Source of the DNA: an uncultured Pelagibacteraceae bacterium
GTDB lineage: Bacteria; Pseudomonadota; Alphaproteobacteria; Pelagibacterales; Pelagibacteraceae
Length of the DNA stretch: 64,000 bases
Assembly (NCBI GenBank): GCA_902540275.1
Contig: CACBMB010000003.1
Location: 87,127 to 151,126 of the forward strand
Direction of reading: 5' to 3'
Shown: positions 54,387 through 64,000 of the stretch, one piece after another
How the letters are laid out: every line of letters starts with the position of its first letter
Numbering within the stretch: position 1 is the stretch's first letter
Made by a program: the position numbers and the translations under genes
The notes under the pieces: model-generated
Seen by the model: the letters and a program-made list of their open reading frames with translations, nothing else
The model's database searches: none
Told to the model about the DNA's origin: nothing

Positions 54387-55298
54387 TTAATTTTTATATC
54401 TTAAACTTTTTAAAATCTTTTTTCCGCTTAAAGACTCAATTTCAATTTCAATATTTTTGTCAACTCTCATATCTTTACCTTTTTTCCAAATTCCAGCAGC
54501 AAGATGCATAATCCCAATTTTGTAATTTGGTAAATATGGCTCTACAAATGTATTTTTACTTTCATCAAATTTTGGTAGTAAATTGCTTGTAATCCAGTTA
54601 AAATTTAGAGGTAGAAATTCTGTTTCTAAATTATCAATATAAACTGCCATATTAATGGCCAATCCTTCAGATCCAAAAATATTTCCCGCTTTTAAAGTTT
54701 GTTCTAAGTTTTTTTGCCAAATTTCCCATCCAACTGAATTTTTTTCTAAAGAAAACACTCCAATATTTATGTGTGGTGCAAATGCTAATTTACGGGCTTT
54801 TTCATAGGGGATTTTAGACTTAATAGCATGTTTAAAATTTTGAGATTTAATTACAGCTAATTTACCAAATAACCAATTAACTTTTGATGTAATTTTATAT
54901 CCTGGACCAATAGTTTGAGTAATACCTAGCTTACCATTGTCACAAGCCTTGAAATAAAGTTCGATACATTCCCAATCATTTACCCAGGCATCACAATCTA
55001 TCCATAGATATTTCTCATAATTAGGAAAATATTTTGGCAAAAAAGCTCTAGAAACTTGACTCTTTAACCACTCTTTATCTTTTACTTTATATCCAGGAAC
55101 TTCAATATCCCACTCAGCAACTTTGATTTCATCTATCTTTTTAGAAATTTTTTCTTTTTGGTCCTCTGTTAATCCAGCATCTAAAATACAAATTGCTATA
55201 TTCTCACTTTGCTTAAATCTTTTAATTGAGTCAATTAATTCTTCTAATAAAGGGAAATAGTTAGCATCAGCTAAAGAAACAATTACATTTTTTTTCAT
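54387..55298 (-). CDS. Putative family-8-like glycosyltransferase
   Basis: A 303 aa protein of glycosyltransferase-like fold. N-terminal I-V-S-L-A-D-A-N-Y is followed by the metal-binding L-W-I-D-C-D-A-W (D-x-D) near residue 100, and N-I-G-V-F-S-L and L-P-L-N-F-N-W later, reminiscent of GT8-type enzymes. A late G-I-M-H-L-A-A-G-I-W-K matches the usual H-x-x-x-x-K/W end of such domains. Start is ATG 55298, sharing ATGA with pssA. It is embedded among phospholipid genes, so a lipid or surface-sugar acceptor is possible. Substrates unknown. Confidence 0.65.
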   Translation of the reverse strand: MKKNVIVSLADANYFPLLEELIDSIKRFKQSENIAICILDAGLTEDQKEKISKKIDEIKVAEWDIEVPGYKVKDKEWLKSQVSRAFLPKYFPNYEKYLWIDCDAWVNDWECIELYFKACDNGKLGITQTIGPGYKITSKVNWLFGKLAVIKSQNFKHAIKSKIPYEKARKLAFAPHINIGVFSLEKNSVGWEIWQKNLEQTLKAGNIFGSEGLAINMAVYIDNLETEFLPLNFNWITSNLLPKFDESKNTFVEPYLPNYKIGIMHLAAGIWKKGKDMRVDKNIEIEIESLSGKKILKSLRYKN

Positions 55299-56101
55299 CA
55301 AAGTACGTCTTCAAGATCATCATCGTCTTGAAATTTGTCATTTTCATGATGTTTTTTTAATTTTTGATAATGAAAAAAACTAATTGGTAACAATAATAAA
55401 TAAATAATTGCACTTATTGCAATAACATTGAAAGTATAAATAAGTAAAAGACCAAAAAATAATACAATGCTAAATAATAGGAATATTGTTGTTCTTCTTG
55501 GAATCACTATCTTTTTAAAAGAATAACTTGGAAATTTGCTTATTAATAAAAACGACGTCAAAATAAAAAAAATTGGAACTATTACATCGAAATTTAATTC
55601 TATTATATTAAATCCACTTAAGCTGACAATTAACGGCGTTAAAACTAAAATAGCACCTGCTGGAGATGGAACACCTTCAAAGAAGTTATCTCTCCATGAT
55701 GGATCTTGGTTAGAATTTACATTAAATCTAGCTAATCTTAATGCAACACAAATTACATATATTAAACATAATAACCAACCAAATCTTCCTAAAGTGTTTA
55801 ATTTCCAAAAATATAAAATAAATGCTGGAGCAACACCAAAACTTATCATATCAGTAAGTGAGTCTAATTCTTTTCCAACTTTAGAAGTTCCTTTAATTAA
55901 TCTTGCAATTCTTCCATCTAATCCATCAATTAATGCCGCAAAAATTATTGCTATAATTGCAAATTCAAATTTTTCGTCTAAAGCGAATCTAATTGAGGTA
56001 AGACCTATACAAACTCCAATTAAAGTAAGCATATTTGGCAAAATAACTCTTGCACTTTTTTTATCTGTAATAATTTTAAAATTTTTTTTTTGTGGTTCCA
56101 T
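55298..56101 (-). CDS. pssA: CDP-diacylglycerol-serine O-phosphatidyltransferase
   Basis: Makes phosphatidylserine from CDP-DAG and serine in the inner membrane. The CDP-alcohol phosphatidyltransferase signature D-G-L-D-G-R-I-A-R followed by G-K-E-L-D-S-L-T-D (about 59-85) is complete. Six to eight membrane helices are predicted in this 267 aa protein. It shares 1 base with psd, so serine addition and decarboxylation to phosphatidylethanolamine are produced together. Confidence 0.93.
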   Translation of the reverse strand: MEPQKKNFKIITDKKSARVILPNMLTLIGVCIGLTSIRFALDEKFEFAIIAIIFAALIDGLDGRIARLIKGTSKVGKELDSLTDMISFGVAPAFILYFWKLNTLGRFGWLLCLIYVICVALRLARFNVNSNQDPSWRDNFFEGVPSPAGAILVLTPLIVSLSGFNIIELNFDVIVPIFFILTSFLLISKFPSYSFKKIVIPRRTTIFLLFSIVLFFGLLLIYTFNVIAISAIIYLLLLPISFFHYQKLKKHHENDKFQDDDDLEDVL

Positions 56102-56748
56102 TATTTTTTAGCTAATAAAGTTTCACCTGCTATTGCTGTTTGTCCAACTTTTACAAGAGGTTCATAATTTTCATAATATACATCTGCTCTACTTCCAAAT
56201 CTTATCATTCCGATACGATCACCTTGTTTCAAATCTTGATCTTTGTTGGTTTCACAAACAATTCTACGTGCGACTAAGCCAGCAATTTGTACTACTATTA
56301 TATCATTATTGTGTATATCTTTAATTTTGTAATAATTTCTCTCATTATCTTCACTGGCTTTATCCAAAGAAGCATTTAAAAATTTTCCAGGTTTATATAA
56401 AATTTCATCAATTTTTCCACTACATGGAATTCTATTTACATGACAATCAAAGACATTCATAAAAATACTTATCTTCTTAAAACTTTTACTTTCTAAACCT
56501 AATTCTTTAGGTCCACTTACTTCCTCAACTTTTATAATTTCTCCATCAGCTGGGCTAACAAGATAATTATCGTCGTTAATGATTATTCTTTCTGGATCTC
56601 TAAAAAAATAATAAACCCAAATTGTTAAAACTAAACCAACTAATCCTAAGAAATTACTAAAGATATAAAAAATTATAGTTATTATCCCGGCAATAACTAA
56701 AAATTTATAGCCTTCTGCGTGTATCTTTGGAAATATCTTACTAAACAT
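56101..56748 (-). CDS. psd: Phosphatidylserine decarboxylase (short, PSD-A type)
   Basis: Converts phosphatidylserine to phosphatidylethanolamine using a pyruvoyl group made by self-cleavage. The 215 aa proenzyme has S-P-A-D-G-E, F-M-N-V-F-D-C-H-V-N-R-I-P and the cleavage site R-F-G-S-R, with the Gly185-Ser186 bond as the likely scissile site. This is the shorter, G-S type of alphaproteobacteria and not the L-G-S-T type of E. coli. Two N-terminal helices anchor it in the membrane. First gene of the long minus-strand run. Confidence 0.93.
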   Translation of the reverse strand: MFSKIFPKIHAEGYKFLVIAGIITIIFYIFSNFLGLVGLVLTIWVYYFFRDPERIIINDDNYLVSPADGEIIKVEEVSGPKELGLESKSFKKISIFMNVFDCHVNRIPCSGKIDEILYKPGKFLNASLDKASEDNERNYYKIKDIHNNDIIVVQIAGLVARRIVCETNKDQDLKQGDRIGMIRFGSRADVYYENYEPLVKVGQTAIAGETLLAKK

Positions 56749-56822
56749 ATTCTTATATTTGATAATTTGCCATTAATATGTATATAAAATCGCGAAATTC
56801 AATTAATAAGATAAATAATAAA

Positions 56823-58037
56823 GTGAGTAAAATTAACGTTAAAAACCCTGTTGTAGAGCTAGACGGCGATGAAATGACCAGGATCATTTGGGAATTTATC
56901 AAAAAAAAATTAATTCTTCCATATCTTGATTTAGGCATTGAATATTATGACCTTGGAATGAAAAGTAGAGATAATTCTGACGATCAAATAACAATTAATG
57001 CTGCTAATGCGATAAAAAAAATTGGTGTTGGAATTAAATGTGCAACAATTACCCCTGATGAAGAACGTGTAAAAGAATTTAGTTTAAAAAAAATGTGGAG
57101 ATCTCCTAATGGAACTATTAGAAATATTATAGGTGGCACTGTATTTAGAGAGCCAATAATTTGTTCTAATATTCCAAAACTTGTTCCATCATGGTCAGAT
57201 CCTGTTGTAATTGGAAGACATGCATTTGGGGACCAATATAGAGCAACCGACTTTAAAGTACCTGGAAAAGGTAAGATGGAAATTAAATGGACGTCTGAGG
57301 ATGGAAAAGAAGAAATCAAACATGAAGTATTTAATTTTACAGGTCCAGGAGTTGCACTTTCGATGTATAATTTAGATAAATCAATTGAGGATTTTGCAAG
57401 ATCTTGTTTTAGTTATGGTCTAATTAAAAAGTGGCCAGTATATCTATCTACAAAAAATACAATTCTAAAAAAATATGATGGAAGATTTAAAGATATTTTT
57501 GAAGAAGTTTTTAATAATGAATTTAAGAAAAAATTTGAGGATGCTAAAATTACTTATGAACATAGATTAATTGATGACATGGTAGCTTGTGCAATGAAAT
57601 GGAGTGGAAAATATATATGGGCTTGTAAAAATTATGATGGAGATGTTCAATCTGATACAATGGCTCAAGGTTATGGCTCTTTAGGACTAATGACCAGTAC
57701 ATTGTTGACACCTGATGGAAAAATAATGGAAGCTGAAGCGGCTCATGGAACTGTTACTAGACATTATAGAATGCACCAACAAGGTAAAGAAACTTCAACT
57801 AACCCTATAGCATCAATTTTTGCCTGGACAAGAGGGTTGGCACACAGAGGAAAATTAGATGGAAATAATGAATTAATAAAATTTGCAAATACAATTGAAC
57901 AAGTTTGTATTGAAAGTGTTGAAAGTGGATCTATGACAAAAGATCTCGCTATATTAGTTGGTCCATCAACTAAATTTTTAACTACAAGTCAATTCTTGGA
58001 TGCAATAGACAAAAATCTTAAAAAAAAATTAAATTAA
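56823..58037 (+). CDS. icd: NADP-dependent isocitrate dehydrogenase (eukaryotic type)
   Basis: TCA cycle enzyme oxidising isocitrate to 2-oxoglutarate and NADPH. The N terminus [18 protein letters not shown] is that of the dimeric eukaryotic/alphaproteobacterial class. S-P-N-G-T-I-R-N and G-T-V-F-R-E-P are the substrate loop, and A-A-H-G-T-V-T-R-H the NADP site. I chose the GTG at 56823 (404 aa, as in the family); an ATG at 56778 would add 15 poorly conserved residues and crowd the divergent psd start. The end overlaps alaS by 9 bases. Confidence 0.95.
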   Translation: MSKINVKNPVVELDGDEMTRIIWEFIKKKLILPYLDLGIEYYDLGMKSRDNSDDQITINAANAIKKIGVGIKCATITPDEERVKEFSLKKMWRSPNGTIRNIIGGTVFREPIICSNIPKLVPSWSDPVVIGRHAFGDQYRATDFKVPGKGKMEIKWTSEDGKEEIKHEVFNFTGPGVALSMYNLDKSIEDFARSCFSYGLIKKWPVYLSTKNTILKKYDGRFKDIFEEVFNNEFKKKFEDAKITYEHRLIDDMVACAMKWSGKYIWACKNYDGDVQSDTMAQGYGSLGLMTSTLLTPDGKIMEAEAAHGTVTRHYRMHQQGKETSTNPIASIFAWTRGLAHRGKLDGNNELIKFANTIEQVCIESVESGSMTKDLAILVGPSTKFLTTSQFLDAIDKNLKKKLN

Positions 58038-60695
58038 ACTTTTTATTTTTTCGAAAGCCTCATCAATTTTATTCTGATCTTGACCACCTGCTTGGGCAAA
58101 ATCTTTTCTTCCTCCCCCTCCCTGGCCACCAATAATTTCTGAACTTAACTTAACAAATTTAACTGCATCAAATTTATCTAATAATTTATTTGTTACACCA
58201 ACTGCAACGCCCACTTTTCCATCCTTGCAAGCAAATACAACTACTACTCCCTCACCTAATTCTTTTTTTCCATCATCTACAAGTTTTCTAAGCTCTTTTG
58301 GAGGAAGACCATCAACATTTTGAAATCTTGTCTTTATTCCATTTATCTCTTCATCTTTAATTTTATTTTTTGTTTTATCATTCAAAATTGATTTAACTAA
58401 TAAAGTATCTAATTGTTTTGATAAATTCTTTATTAATAATTTTTGATCAGTTTGATCTAAAGAAGGTTTACCACCTAAACTAATTATTTGTTTTGTTAAT
58501 TCTTTAATTGTCTCATCATTTTTTTCAGAGGACAAATTAGATAATTTTTCTTTATTCTTTAAATAATCTTCTAATTGTTTGTCTCTTAATGCTTCAATTC
58601 TTCTTATCCCTGCCGCTATTGATGATTGATTAATTATTTTAAATTTTCCTATATCACCTGTATTCTTAACATGAGTTCCACCACAAAGCTCAGTCGAAAA
58701 ATACTTTCCATCATCATCACCCATTGAAAGAACTCTCACTTCATCTCCATATTTTTCACCAAATAAAGCCAATGCACCATTTTCAACAGCCTCATCTGGT
58801 GTCATTAATCTAGTCCGCACATCTGACTTTTTTGATACCATAGAGTTTACAAAAAGCTCAATTTTATCAATTTCCTCACTAGAAATTGGTTTCATATGAC
58901 TAAAATCAAATCTTAATCGACTTGGTTCAACTAAAGAACCTTTCTGAGTAACATGTGTACCTAAAACTCTTCTTAATGACTCATGTAATAAATGAGTAGC
59001 AGAATGATATGCTCTTGTATTATTTCTTCTTTCAACATTAATTTTCATTTCAATATTTTCATTATTTTTGATTGAACCACTTATTACTTTTCCATAATGA
59101 ACAAATAGATCACCTAATTTTTTTTGAACATCAGTTACCTCAAATCTAAAATCACCTGAAATAATTTCTCCTGTGTCACCAACTTGACCACCCGACTCAC
59201 CGTAGAAAGGTGTTTGATTTACTATAATCATTCCCTCATCATTTGTTTTTAATTCTTGAACTTCTTTATTATTTTTTAATAGAGATAAAACTAATCCCTC
59301 AGCTTGATTGGTTTCATAGCCTAAAAACTCTGTTGCTCCCAATTTATCTCTAATACCAAACCAAATATCTTCCACTGCTGAGTCTCCAGAACCTTTCCAA
59401 TTTTTTTTTGCAAGTTCTCTACTTTCTTTCATTAAAGAATGAAATTTTTTAGTATCAACCGATAGGGATTTGTTTTTTAATATATCTTCAGTTAAATCTA
59501 ATGGAAAACCATAAGTATCATATAATTTAAATGCTACATCTCCCGGTAAAACTTTATCTATTTTAGATATTTCTTCATTTAGTATTTTAATTCCCCTATC
59601 TAATAAAACTAAAAATTTTTCCTCTTCCATTTTCAAAGTTTCTTTAATTAAAGATTCTGCCCTCTTTAATTCTGGGTAATTATCAGACATTTCATTTTTT
59701 AAAGTTTCAAATAGATTATAAAAAACAGGTTGTTCAGAACCCAGCAAATGAGAGTGTCTCATTCCTCTTCTCATTATTCTTCTTAGAACATATCCTCTGC
59801 CTTCATTAGATGGCAACACTCCTTCTGCAATCAAAAATGAACTTGCTCTTAAGTGATCTGCTATCACTCTAAAACTTGAAAGGTTATTTTGATCTGGTTT
59901 TCTTTTAACAATTTCTGATGTTGATTGAATTATTTTTTTAAAATGATCTGTCTCATAATTATCATGTGTACCCTGTAATAAAGCAGCAATTCTCTCTAAA
60001 CCCATTCCCGTATCCACAGACGGTTTAGGTAGATTTACTCTTTTATCTTTTGATACTTGTTCATATTGCATGAATACTAAATTCCAAATTTCGATAAATC
60101 TATCTCCATCCTCATCTTTTGAGCCTGGTAAACCACCTTTTAAATGTTCCCCATGATCATAAAAAATTTCTGAACAAGGGCCGCATGGACCTGTTTCACC
60201 CATTGACCAAAAATTATCAGAGGTTGAAATTCTCAAAATTCTATTATCACTTAAACCTGCAATTTTTTTCCAAAAATTAAAAGCTTCATCATCTTCATGA
60301 TAAACTGTTACATAAAGTCTATTTTTATCTAATCCAAAATCTTTTGTAATCAAATCCCAAGCGTAATGAATTGCTTTTTCTTTAAAATAATCTCCAAATG
60401 AAAAATTACCTAGCATTTCAAAAAATGTATGGTGTCTAGGTGTGTAACCAACATTTTCTAGATCATTATGTTTGCCACCTGCCCTCACACACTTTTGTGA
60501 GGTTGTTGCTCTTTTATAATCTCTTTTTTCAAGACCAGTAAATACGTTTTTAAACTGAACCATTCCTGAATTAGCGAACATTAAAGTAGGGTCATTATTT
60601 GGAACAAGATTACTTGACTCTACAATTTTATGATCATTTTTCTCAAAATATTTCAAGAACGTTGATCTAATTTCATTTAATGATTTCTGTGCCAT
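58029..60695 (-). CDS. alaS: Alanine-tRNA ligase
   Basis: Charges tRNA-Ala. The 888 aa protein has the class II motifs at the N terminus ([32 protein letters not shown]), the editing domain with H-S-A-T-H-L-L-H and C-G-G-T-H-V (Zn ligands), and the C-terminal DHHA1 domain with G-G-Q-G-G-G-G-R. Length is as in E. coli (876). Its start is 102 bases downstream of recA, a gene order common in proteobacteria. Confidence 0.97.
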   Translation of the reverse strand: MAQKSLNEIRSTFLKYFEKNDHKIVESSNLVPNNDPTLMFANSGMVQFKNVFTGLEKRDYKRATTSQKCVRAGGKHNDLENVGYTPRHHTFFEMLGNFSFGDYFKEKAIHYAWDLITKDFGLDKNRLYVTVYHEDDEAFNFWKKIAGLSDNRILRISTSDNFWSMGETGPCGPCSEIFYDHGEHLKGGLPGSKDEDGDRFIEIWNLVFMQYEQVSKDKRVNLPKPSVDTGMGLERIAALLQGTHDNYETDHFKKIIQSTSEIVKRKPDQNNLSSFRVIADHLRASSFLIAEGVLPSNEGRGYVLRRIMRRGMRHSHLLGSEQPVFYNLFETLKNEMSDNYPELKRAESLIKETLKMEEEKFLVLLDRGIKILNEEISKIDKVLPGDVAFKLYDTYGFPLDLTEDILKNKSLSVDTKKFHSLMKESRELAKKNWKGSGDSAVEDIWFGIRDKLGATEFLGYETNQAEGLVLSLLKNNKEVQELKTNDEGMIIVNQTPFYGESGGQVGDTGEIISGDFRFEVTDVQKKLGDLFVHYGKVISGSIKNNENIEMKINVERRNNTRAYHSATHLLHESLRRVLGTHVTQKGSLVEPSRLRFDFSHMKPISSEEIDKIELFVNSMVSKKSDVRTRLMTPDEAVENGALALFGEKYGDEVRVLSMGDDDGKYFSTELCGGTHVKNTGDIGKFKIINQSSIAAGIRRIEALRDKQLEDYLKNKEKLSNLSSEKNDETIKELTKQIISLGGKPSLDQTDQKLLIKNLSKQLDTLLVKSILNDKTKNKIKDEEINGIKTRFQNVDGLPPKELRKLVDDGKKELGEGVVVVFACKDGKVGVAVGVTNKLLDKFDAVKFVKLSSEIIGGQGGGGRKDFAQAGGQDQNKIDEAFEKIKSLI

Positions 60696-60746
60696 ATTTT
60701 TAAAATACAGCTTTTTTATTTTATGTCTAGATGACGATAAAGGGGG

Positions 60747-60774
60747 AAAGGCGCTTATATAAAGCGCCTTTTTT
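60747..60774. terminator. GC-rich hairpin between recA and alaS
   Basis: A 10-bp perfect stem (AAAGGCGCTT at 60747-60756, AAGCGCCTTT at 60762-60771) with a 5-base loop, the only GC-rich stem of its kind in the window. On the plus strand six T residues (60769-60774) follow; on the minus strand, the recA reading direction, the stem is followed by CCCCC then TTT. It most likely ends recA transcripts, though its better U-tract faces the other way. Confidence 0.6.
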
Positions 60775-60797
60775 AAATTTAAAGATAGCCTTTAATT

Positions 60798-61934
60798 CTA
60801 GTTCTTTTTAGAAGGAGTAACTTCCTCTTTTTCAACCACTTTCTTCTCTTTTTCTATTTTTTCAGGATCTAGTGGATTTCCTTCTATTTTTTTTGAAATC
60901 ACACCTGCTTTTTCTCTAATTGCCATTTCAATCTCTGCAGCAATTTTAGGGTTTTGAGCAAGGTAAGTCTTTGCATTTTCTCTTCCTTGTCCAATTTTCT
61001 CACCTTTATAAGCATACCATGCGCCTGATTTTTCAATAATGTCGGCTTTAGCACCTAAGTCAACTAACTCACCCATTTTGCTAATACCTCTTCCATACAT
61101 CAAATCAAACTCAACTACTTTGAATGGTGGTGCAACTTTATTCTTAACCACTTTCACTCTTGTAGTGTTACCAATAATTTCATCTTTATCCTTAATGGCA
61201 CCAATTCTTCTGATGTCCATTCTAACTGATGAATAAAACTTAAGTGCGTTTCCTCCTGATGTTGTCTCAGGACTTCCAAACATAACTCCAATTTTCATTC
61301 TGATTTGGTTAATGAAAATCATCATTGTATTTGTATTTGAAATTGAACTTGTTAATTTTCTTAAAGCCTGACTCATTAATCTTGATTGAAGACCAACATG
61401 ATGATCTCCCATCTCACCTTCGATTTCAGCTTTAGGAGTTAAAGCTGCAACAGAGTCAATTACGATCACTGAAATAGAGCCCGATTTTACTAGCGTATCT
61501 GCTATTTCTAATGCTTGCTCACCAGCATCAGGTTGTGAAATTAAAAGTTCTTCAGTATTTACACCTAGTTTTTTAGCGTAAACTGGATCTAAAGCATGCT
61601 CGGCATCAACAAATGCACAAATTCCACCTGCTTTTTGAGCTTCAGCAACTACTTGTAATGCTAATGTAGTCTTTCCAGAAGACTCTGGTCCGTAAACTTC
61701 GATAATTCTTCCTTTAGGCAGTCCACCAATTCCTAAAGCTAGATCCAAACTTAAAGATCCAGTAGATACTGACTCAATATCCATTGCTCTTTTTTGGCCA
61801 AGCTTCATTACTGAACCTTTTCCAAAATTGTCTGTGATTTGGCTAATTGCTGCTTCTAAAGCCTTATTTTTCTCTTTGTTTTCCAATTCTTGATCTTTCG
61901 TAGATTTAACTACTTTTAAGTTATTTTTAGTCAT
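60798..61934 (-). CDS. recA: Recombinase A
   Basis: Strand-exchange protein of homologous recombination. Walker [10 protein letters not shown] is at 82-90, and the [19 protein letters not shown] and G-G-N-A-L-K-F-Y stretches are standard. The 378 aa chain has a lysine/glutamate-rich extended C-terminal tail in place of the usual acidic one. An AGAGG site precedes the start. I saw no convincing LexA box in the 107-base upstream gap. Confidence 0.97.
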   Translation of the reverse strand: MTKNNLKVVKSTKDQELENKEKNKALEAAISQITDNFGKGSVMKLGQKRAMDIESVSTGSLSLDLALGIGGLPKGRIIEVYGPESSGKTTLALQVVAEAQKAGGICAFVDAEHALDPVYAKKLGVNTEELLISQPDAGEQALEIADTLVKSGSISVIVIDSVAALTPKAEIEGEMGDHHVGLQSRLMSQALRKLTSSISNTNTMMIFINQIRMKIGVMFGSPETTSGGNALKFYSSVRMDIRRIGAIKDKDEIIGNTTRVKVVKNKVAPPFKVVEFDLMYGRGISKMGELVDLGAKADIIEKSGAWYAYKGEKIGQGRENAKTYLAQNPKIAAEIEMAIREKAGVISKKIEGNPLDPEKIEKEKKVVEKEEVTPSKKN

Positions 61935-62041
61935 TTTTTGCCTCTTTTTTTGCTTTTTTTAACACTCGAATCATGATTTAAATGTACACATTTTGTTCTC
62001 TTTAGCAAGATTAATTTAATTACAGTCTAAAAAGCTTAATA

Positions 62042-63337
62042 TTACTTAATTTTTAGATAGTCACTATTCAATAAGCCCACAGATTTTAAAAGATTAAATT
62101 GAGAGAGAATGTAATTTTTTTCAGAGTCAACCAGTGAAATTTGGGCATTCAAAAGTAAAGAATTAGATTGGATAACCTCCAAAGTTGTCCTATCTGAACC
62201 ACTATTATACTCAGCAACTATTCCTTCGTTAGCTATTTCAGCAGCATTTACTTGTGCTTTAACTGAATTTAATAAACTCTTATTAGATTGATATGAAGTC
62301 CAAGAACTTGCTACATCTGTTTGATTTTTTTTTATTGAATTTTCTAAAAGCAAACTTTTTTGTAATTCAGCACTTTTATTCTTTTTTAAATTTGCATAAT
62401 TTTTACCACCTGAAAAAAAAGGCCAGGTAATAGTTGCTTTTAAAGTATCTTTATTTCTTTCATCATAAGTAGAACTTAAATCATTAGTTTGCGTTCTATC
62501 AAAAGACAAAGTGGCTGAAGGTGCCATGTCAGACTTTGCACTATTTGTGTCTTTTTTTGATTGTTCATATTCCAACTTTGCAATTATAAGTTCTGGATTT
62601 CTTTTTTTGGAAATTTCAATTGCCTCTGAAAGTTGTTTTGGTAAATCAATGATTAAAATTGATGATTTATCTAAATTTTCAATATTTGATAAATTTCCAA
62701 TTACATTTTCATAATTTAACTTACTGGTTAGAAGATTATTTTCTGCCTCTATTAATTTTGCTTGCGCTTCAGCAAAAGAGGACTCTGATTGAGCAACATC
62801 TGAAATGCCTATTTGACCTCTTTCAAGTCGAATTTTGTCTGTTTCAACTTGTCTATCTAACAATTCAACATTAGATCTATTAATCAATAATTTTTCATTG
62901 GCTGAAATTAAGCCTGTATATGCATCAATAGATTTTAGTAAAATTTCTTGCTCTTTTTTAAGAAGTTTTGCTTCTGCTAAATCAATTCCAATTTTACTTT
63001 TTGCTAATTCTGAACCTCTTCCTAAATCAATTAATGTCTGAGTTATTTTAATTGATTTTGTCTCTGGACTTACATCTTTAATAGAAGCGTCTGATCCATT
63101 TTGATTTGTTAATTTATCAGTGTCTTCATCGCTTTTTGTGCCTTCAATTGTAATAGTTGGAAGATAAGAGCTTTTTGATACATTGTGCTCTTGTTTTGAA
63201 ATATTTAAAGTTTCCCTCTCTGCATTAAGTTCTGGGTTTGCTTCGTAAGCTCTTTTAAGTGCTGATGTGAAAGTTTCAGCTAACACAAAATTATTTAATA
63301 TAGCGAATACAAATAATATATTAAAAAATATTTTCAT
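62042..63337 (-). CDS. tolC: TolC-like outer-membrane channel protein
   Basis: A 431 aa outer-membrane efflux protein with a signal peptide (F-F-N-I-L-F-V-F-A, cleavage after V-L-A). Two OEP repeats follow: A-L-K-R-A-Y-E-A-N-P-E-L, and the second beginning with A-I-E-I-S-K-K-R-N-P-E-L. Long helical segments match the trans-periplasmic barrel. It would serve tripartite efflux or type I secretion. It shares ATGA with the partial glycerate kinase gene and is followed by recA after 107 bases. Confidence 0.88.
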   Translation of the reverse strand: MKIFFNILFVFAILNNFVLAETFTSALKRAYEANPELNAERETLNISKQEHNVSKSSYLPTITIEGTKSDEDTDKLTNQNGSDASIKDVSPETKSIKITQTLIDLGRGSELAKSKIGIDLAEAKLLKKEQEILLKSIDAYTGLISANEKLLINRSNVELLDRQVETDKIRLERGQIGISDVAQSESSFAEAQAKLIEAENNLLTSKLNYENVIGNLSNIENLDKSSILIIDLPKQLSEAIEISKKRNPELIIAKLEYEQSKKDTNSAKSDMAPSATLSFDRTQTNDLSSTYDERNKDTLKATITWPFFSGGKNYANLKKNKSAELQKSLLLENSIKKNQTDVASSWTSYQSNKSLLNSVKAQVNAAEIANEGIVAEYNSGSDRTTLEVIQSNSLLLNAQISLVDSEKNYILSQFNLLKSVGLLNSDYLKIK

Positions 63338-64000
63338 TTCTTTTTATATACAGCAGATTTAATTTGATGGTTACTATTTAAATTGAATATAACTGATGCA
63401 TATTTAGGCATAGATCTAAACATGTTTTGAGTTATTCTTTGATAAGTTTGCATAAAATTTAATACATCTCCCTTACTCATAATTTTTGATTTAACCTTAC
63501 TTGTGACCCAAAGTTTTCTCTCTTGTTTCAATCTCCATTTTTGTAACAAACTAAAATTTTTTGCTTTTAAATAAACTAAACAATTTAATTGCGAATATAA
63601 GTTTTTGTACTTTGATTTCAATTGGTGATTAACATATTTTCTCCAAATCTGTTTTTGGTCTTTTGCCTTTTCCAATGAATTAATAGTTTTCTTTAAAGTA
63701 TTATTTTTTTCTGATTTTGCACCTACGCACCATCCCTCAAAAATAATAACATCTGGTCTCTTTTTTAAATTATACCATCTTTTTTTATTAAATCTGTCAT
63801 CGATAGCTTTATTGAAAGTTGGTAAACTTAATCTTTTAAATTTCTTACTTTTTGACTTTTTAAAGAAATTTAACATCATATTAATATCATGAGTTCCAGG
63901 AACTCCTCTTGTTAAAAGCATAGGATGAACTCTTTTAGATAAATTTATTCGCTCTTTTCTTGTTTTATAAAAATCATCTATTGAGATCCTAAAAACATTT
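63334..64000 (-). CDS. D-glycerate 3-kinase (GLYK/YggC-like), N-terminal part outside window
   Basis: The frame stays open to the window edge: upstream of the first ATG (63921) it reads I-S-I-D-D-F-Y-K-T-R followed by R-V-H-P-M-L-L-T-R-G-V-P-G-T-H-D, which is the signature of plant/yeast-type D-glycerate 3-kinase. V-I-I-F-E-G-W-C-V-G (acidic, substrate-facing strand) and W-R-L-K-Q-E-R-K-L follow. The P-loop is outside the window. Product 3-phosphoglycerate enters glycolysis; in glycine/C2 metabolism this enzyme closes the glyoxylate-glycerate route. The ATG at 63921 is internal. Confidence 0.85.
   Translation of the reverse strand, partial: NVFRISIDDFYKTRKERINLSKRVHPMLLTRGVPGTHDINMMLNFFKKSKSKKFKRLSLPTFNKAIDDRFNKKRWYNLKKRPDVIIFEGWCVGAKSEKNNTLKKTINSLEKAKDQKQIWRKYVNHQLKSKYKNLYSQLNCLVYLKAKNFSLLQKWRLKQERKLWVTSKVKSKIMSKGDVLNFMQTYQRITQNMFRSMPKYASVIFNLNSNHQIKSAVYKKK

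Noticed and set aside
55536..56111. 191-codon open frame on the plus strand opposite pssA
   Set aside because: It is the mirror of a real gene with a complete CDP-alcohol phosphatidyltransferase motif; the plus-strand product has no recognisable features.
61935..62041. Possible SOS/LexA box upstream of recA (GAAC and GTAC spaced by 7)
   Set aside because: The second half does not match the alphaproteobacterial GTTC/GAAC repeat and the DNA is AT-rich; no lexA evidence in the window.

Overview
The window is a very AT-rich, densely packed bacterial chromosome segment. Almost every gap is under 120 bases, neighbouring genes often share ATGA or TAATG junctions, and I see no tRNA, rRNA, insertion sequence, prophage or CRISPR array. 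The protein families (plant/alphaproteobacterial-type glutamate-cysteine ligase, eukaryotic-type NADP isocitrate dehydrogenase, TRAP transporter, many EamA exporters, a glycine riboswitch on gcvTHP) and the streamlining fit a SAR11-type alphaproteobacterium ('Candidatus Pelagibacter' or a close relative). That assignment is inference. No stretch over 300 bases lacks a gene. The longest non-coding stretch (42397-42586) is filled by the riboswitch and its promoter.

Layout. 1-2184 (+): end of surA, then pdxA and rsmA. 2173-4763 (-): gmk, acpP, fabG, fabD (nucleotide and fatty acid synthesis). 4851-7431 (+): rpsF-rpsR-rplI and dnaB. 7453-16873 (+): an MMPL/RND exporter, cvpA-purF, an HD-domain protein of the PhnZ/MIOX type, the glutathione genes gshA-gshB, an EamA and an MFS transporter. 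16980-18428: a charged coiled-coil protein, a MOSC protein and a tiny conserved-looking protein. 18432-21682 (-): an arginine:glycine amidinotransferase-like enzyme, a creatinase-like enzyme and an EamA transporter, a possible guanidino-compound pathway. 21734-31240: moeA and mobA (-), diverging from an operon (+) with a NifU-like scaffold, an HPP membrane protein, fdhD, the two subunits of an NAD-dependent Mo formate dehydrogenase, and selO.

31259-38036: a 2OG-Fe(II) oxygenase and a FAD oxidoreductase, then a TspO/SDR/DUF3833/fatty-acid methyltransferase/DUF1365/FAD-oxidoreductase group that probably modifies membrane acyl chains. 38043-42590 (-): gcvT-gcvH-gcvP behind a tandem glycine riboswitch. 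The linker between its aptamers is perfectly complementary over 12 nt to the gcvT translation start, which suggests a translational ON switch. 42587-45877: EamA transporter and the 5-oxoprolinase genes pxpC, pxpB and (divergent) pxpA. 45879-49179: a TPR protein and a TRAP transporter (dctP, Q, M). 49295-56748: a TerC-family protein, then a long minus-strand run panB, guaA, TPR protein, a CBS-less guaB, rlmE, a glycosyltransferase, pssA, psd. 56823-64000: icd, alaS, recA, a TolC-like protein and a partial glycerate 3-kinase.

The window links one-carbon and glycine metabolism (gcvTHP, formate dehydrogenase, creatinase route, glycerate kinase), glutathione and 5-oxoproline turnover, and core growth functions. 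The most unusual points are the gcvT start/linker complementarity, the amidinotransferase-creatinase pair, the residue changes in the fatty-acid methyltransferase, and the HPP protein inside the formate dehydrogenase operon.
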